This document shows, one piece after another, positions 4,783 to 5,431 of a stretch of 5,431 nt of DNA (positions within the stretch are counted from its first letter, which is position 1; each line of letters begins with the position of its first letter). The position numbers were made by a program, and so were the translations under genes. Source of the stretch: an uncultured Verrucomicrobiota bacterium (GTDB taxonomy: Bacteria; Verrucomicrobiota; Verrucomicrobiae; Opitutales; Opitutaceae). Below the pieces are notes generated by a model. It was not told the origin of the DNA. It worked only from the letters and a program-made list of their open reading frames with translations, and searched no databases. The DNA is taken from contig CAMLNJ010000241.1 of NCBI GenBank assembly GCA_946481225.1, positions 1 to 5,431 of the forward strand. The letters run 5' to 3'.

Positions 4783-5431
4783 ATGCCCATCCCCCCGCTC
4801 GACCCCCGCGAGGCCTGGAAACCCTTGCCCTCCTCCGCCTGGAACGCGGATCTCGCCCGCCATCTCCTTCGCCGCGCCGGTTGGGCCGCCCGCCCCGACG
4901 AGGTTTCCCGAGCGGTCGACGAAGGCCTGCCCGCCACGCTCGAACGCATCTTTCCCACCGCGGCCCCGGCGCTCGAGCGTCCGATCTTCCTCGCCCGCGC
5001 CAACGAACGCATCGCCGAGCTCCAACCGCTCAAAAAATCGGCCCCCACGCCCGAGGATCGCCAGGGGCTCGAGCGCGAGGAACGCGAGCTCAACCGCCTC
5101 GCCGCCGCCGAGCTCGCCTTCAAGTGGCTTCAGGCCGCCGCCGACCCCGCGCGCTCGGCCGCCGAGAAGTGGCTGCTCTTCCTCTCCGACGTCTACGTCG
5201 TGAGCTTTGAAAAAGTCCGCCGCGCCGAGTTCATTTACCGCCACCTCGACGTCCTCCGCGCGGGCGCCTTCGGCCCCGCCCCCGAGCTCGCCAAGGCCGT
5301 CTCCCGCTCGCCCGCGATGATCGAATACCTCGATCTCAACCGCAGCTCCAAGCGCGCCCCCAACGAAAACTTCGCCCGCGAACTCTTCGAGCTCTTCGCC
5401 CTCGGCGAGGGCAACTACGCCGAAGACGACA
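4783..5431 (+). CDS. DUF1800 family protein, 3' truncated by window
   Basis: The first 216 residues are present and the frame is still open at the window end. DUF1800 proteins are typically about 450-600 residues, often beside a DUF1501 gene, and are abundant in Planctomycetes and Verrucomicrobia; their function is unknown. Family marks: HLLRRAGWAARPDEV (27-41), matching the AxHLLxRAGFG start; a Glu/Arg-rich, probably helical stretch (about 70-110); VYVVSFEKV (137-145); and RSPAMIEYLDLN followed by PNENFARELFELFALGEGNY (193-212), the most conserved DUF1800 block. The usual FWHNHF is replaced by FLSDVY (133-138), which is a divergence. No signal peptide is evident at the N-terminus. The ATG at 4783 is chosen because it is the only nearby start before the homology; no Shine-Dalgarno is seen. 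The gene is 100 bases after alr on the same strand, so co-transcription is possible. A DUF1501 gene is expected just beyond the edge. Confidence 0.85.
   Translation, partial: MPIPPLDPREAWKPLPSSAWNADLARHLLRRAGWAARPDEVSRAVDEGLPATLERIFPTAAPALERPIFLARANERIAELQPLKKSAPTPEDRQGLEREERELNRLAAAELAFKWLQAAADPARSAAEKWLLFLSDVYVVSFEKVRRAEFIYRHLDVLRAGAFGPAPELAKAVSRSPAMIEYLDLNRSSKRAPNENFARELFELFALGEGNYAEDD

Noticed and set aside
2763..5203. Two very long Arg/Pro-rich + strand open frames
   Set aside because: The early part of the first and all of the second are out-of-frame shadows of tsaB, alr and the DUF1800 gene; Arg/Pro-rich translations are typical of shifted frames at high GC.
1..5431. CRISPR array, tRNA or rRNA genes, insertion-sequence transposase
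   Set aside because: No regularly spaced direct repeats, no tRNA-like cloverleaf or rRNA signature, and no transposase reading frame were seen.

Overview
The window is a GC-rich (roughly two-thirds or more G+C) stretch of bacterial chromosome carrying six protein genes, two of them cut by the window edges. The gene families, the DUF1800 protein, the REP-like palindromes that begin with GTAG, and the lack of Shine-Dalgarno sequences together suggest a Verrucomicrobiota genome, perhaps Opitutae/Opitutaceae. That placement is an inference from general family knowledge, not a database match.

Layout. At the left edge is the 3' end of an acetyltransferase resembling the C-terminus of ArgA (N-acetylglutamate synthase), on the + strand. 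It converges on clpP (- strand) across 195 bases packed with small GC-rich hairpins. Upstream of clpP on the same strand lies tig (trigger factor), giving the widespread tig-clpP order, but clpX does not follow clpP. The 273 bases between tig and clpP hold a strong intrinsic terminator for tig, a weaker second one, and two 28-base palindromic repeats in opposite orientation (25/28 identical). Both begin with TGTAGGCC and closely resemble REP elements handled by RAYT transposases. A third, degraded relative lies between them.

A divergent intergenic region of 165 bases separates tig from a + strand pair: tsaB (tRNA t6A biosynthesis partner) and alr (alanine racemase), whose stop and start codons overlap as ATGA. 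After a 100-base gap a DUF1800-family gene starts and runs off the right edge.

Functionally these are mostly housekeeping genes: arginine biosynthesis, nascent-chain folding (tig), ATP-dependent proteolysis (clpP), tRNA modification (tsaB) and D-alanine supply for peptidoglycan (alr). No defence, phage or secondary-metabolism system is visible. The least ordinary part is the intergenic repeat structure between tig and clpP, which could be a BIME-like or MITE-like unit about 189 bases long.
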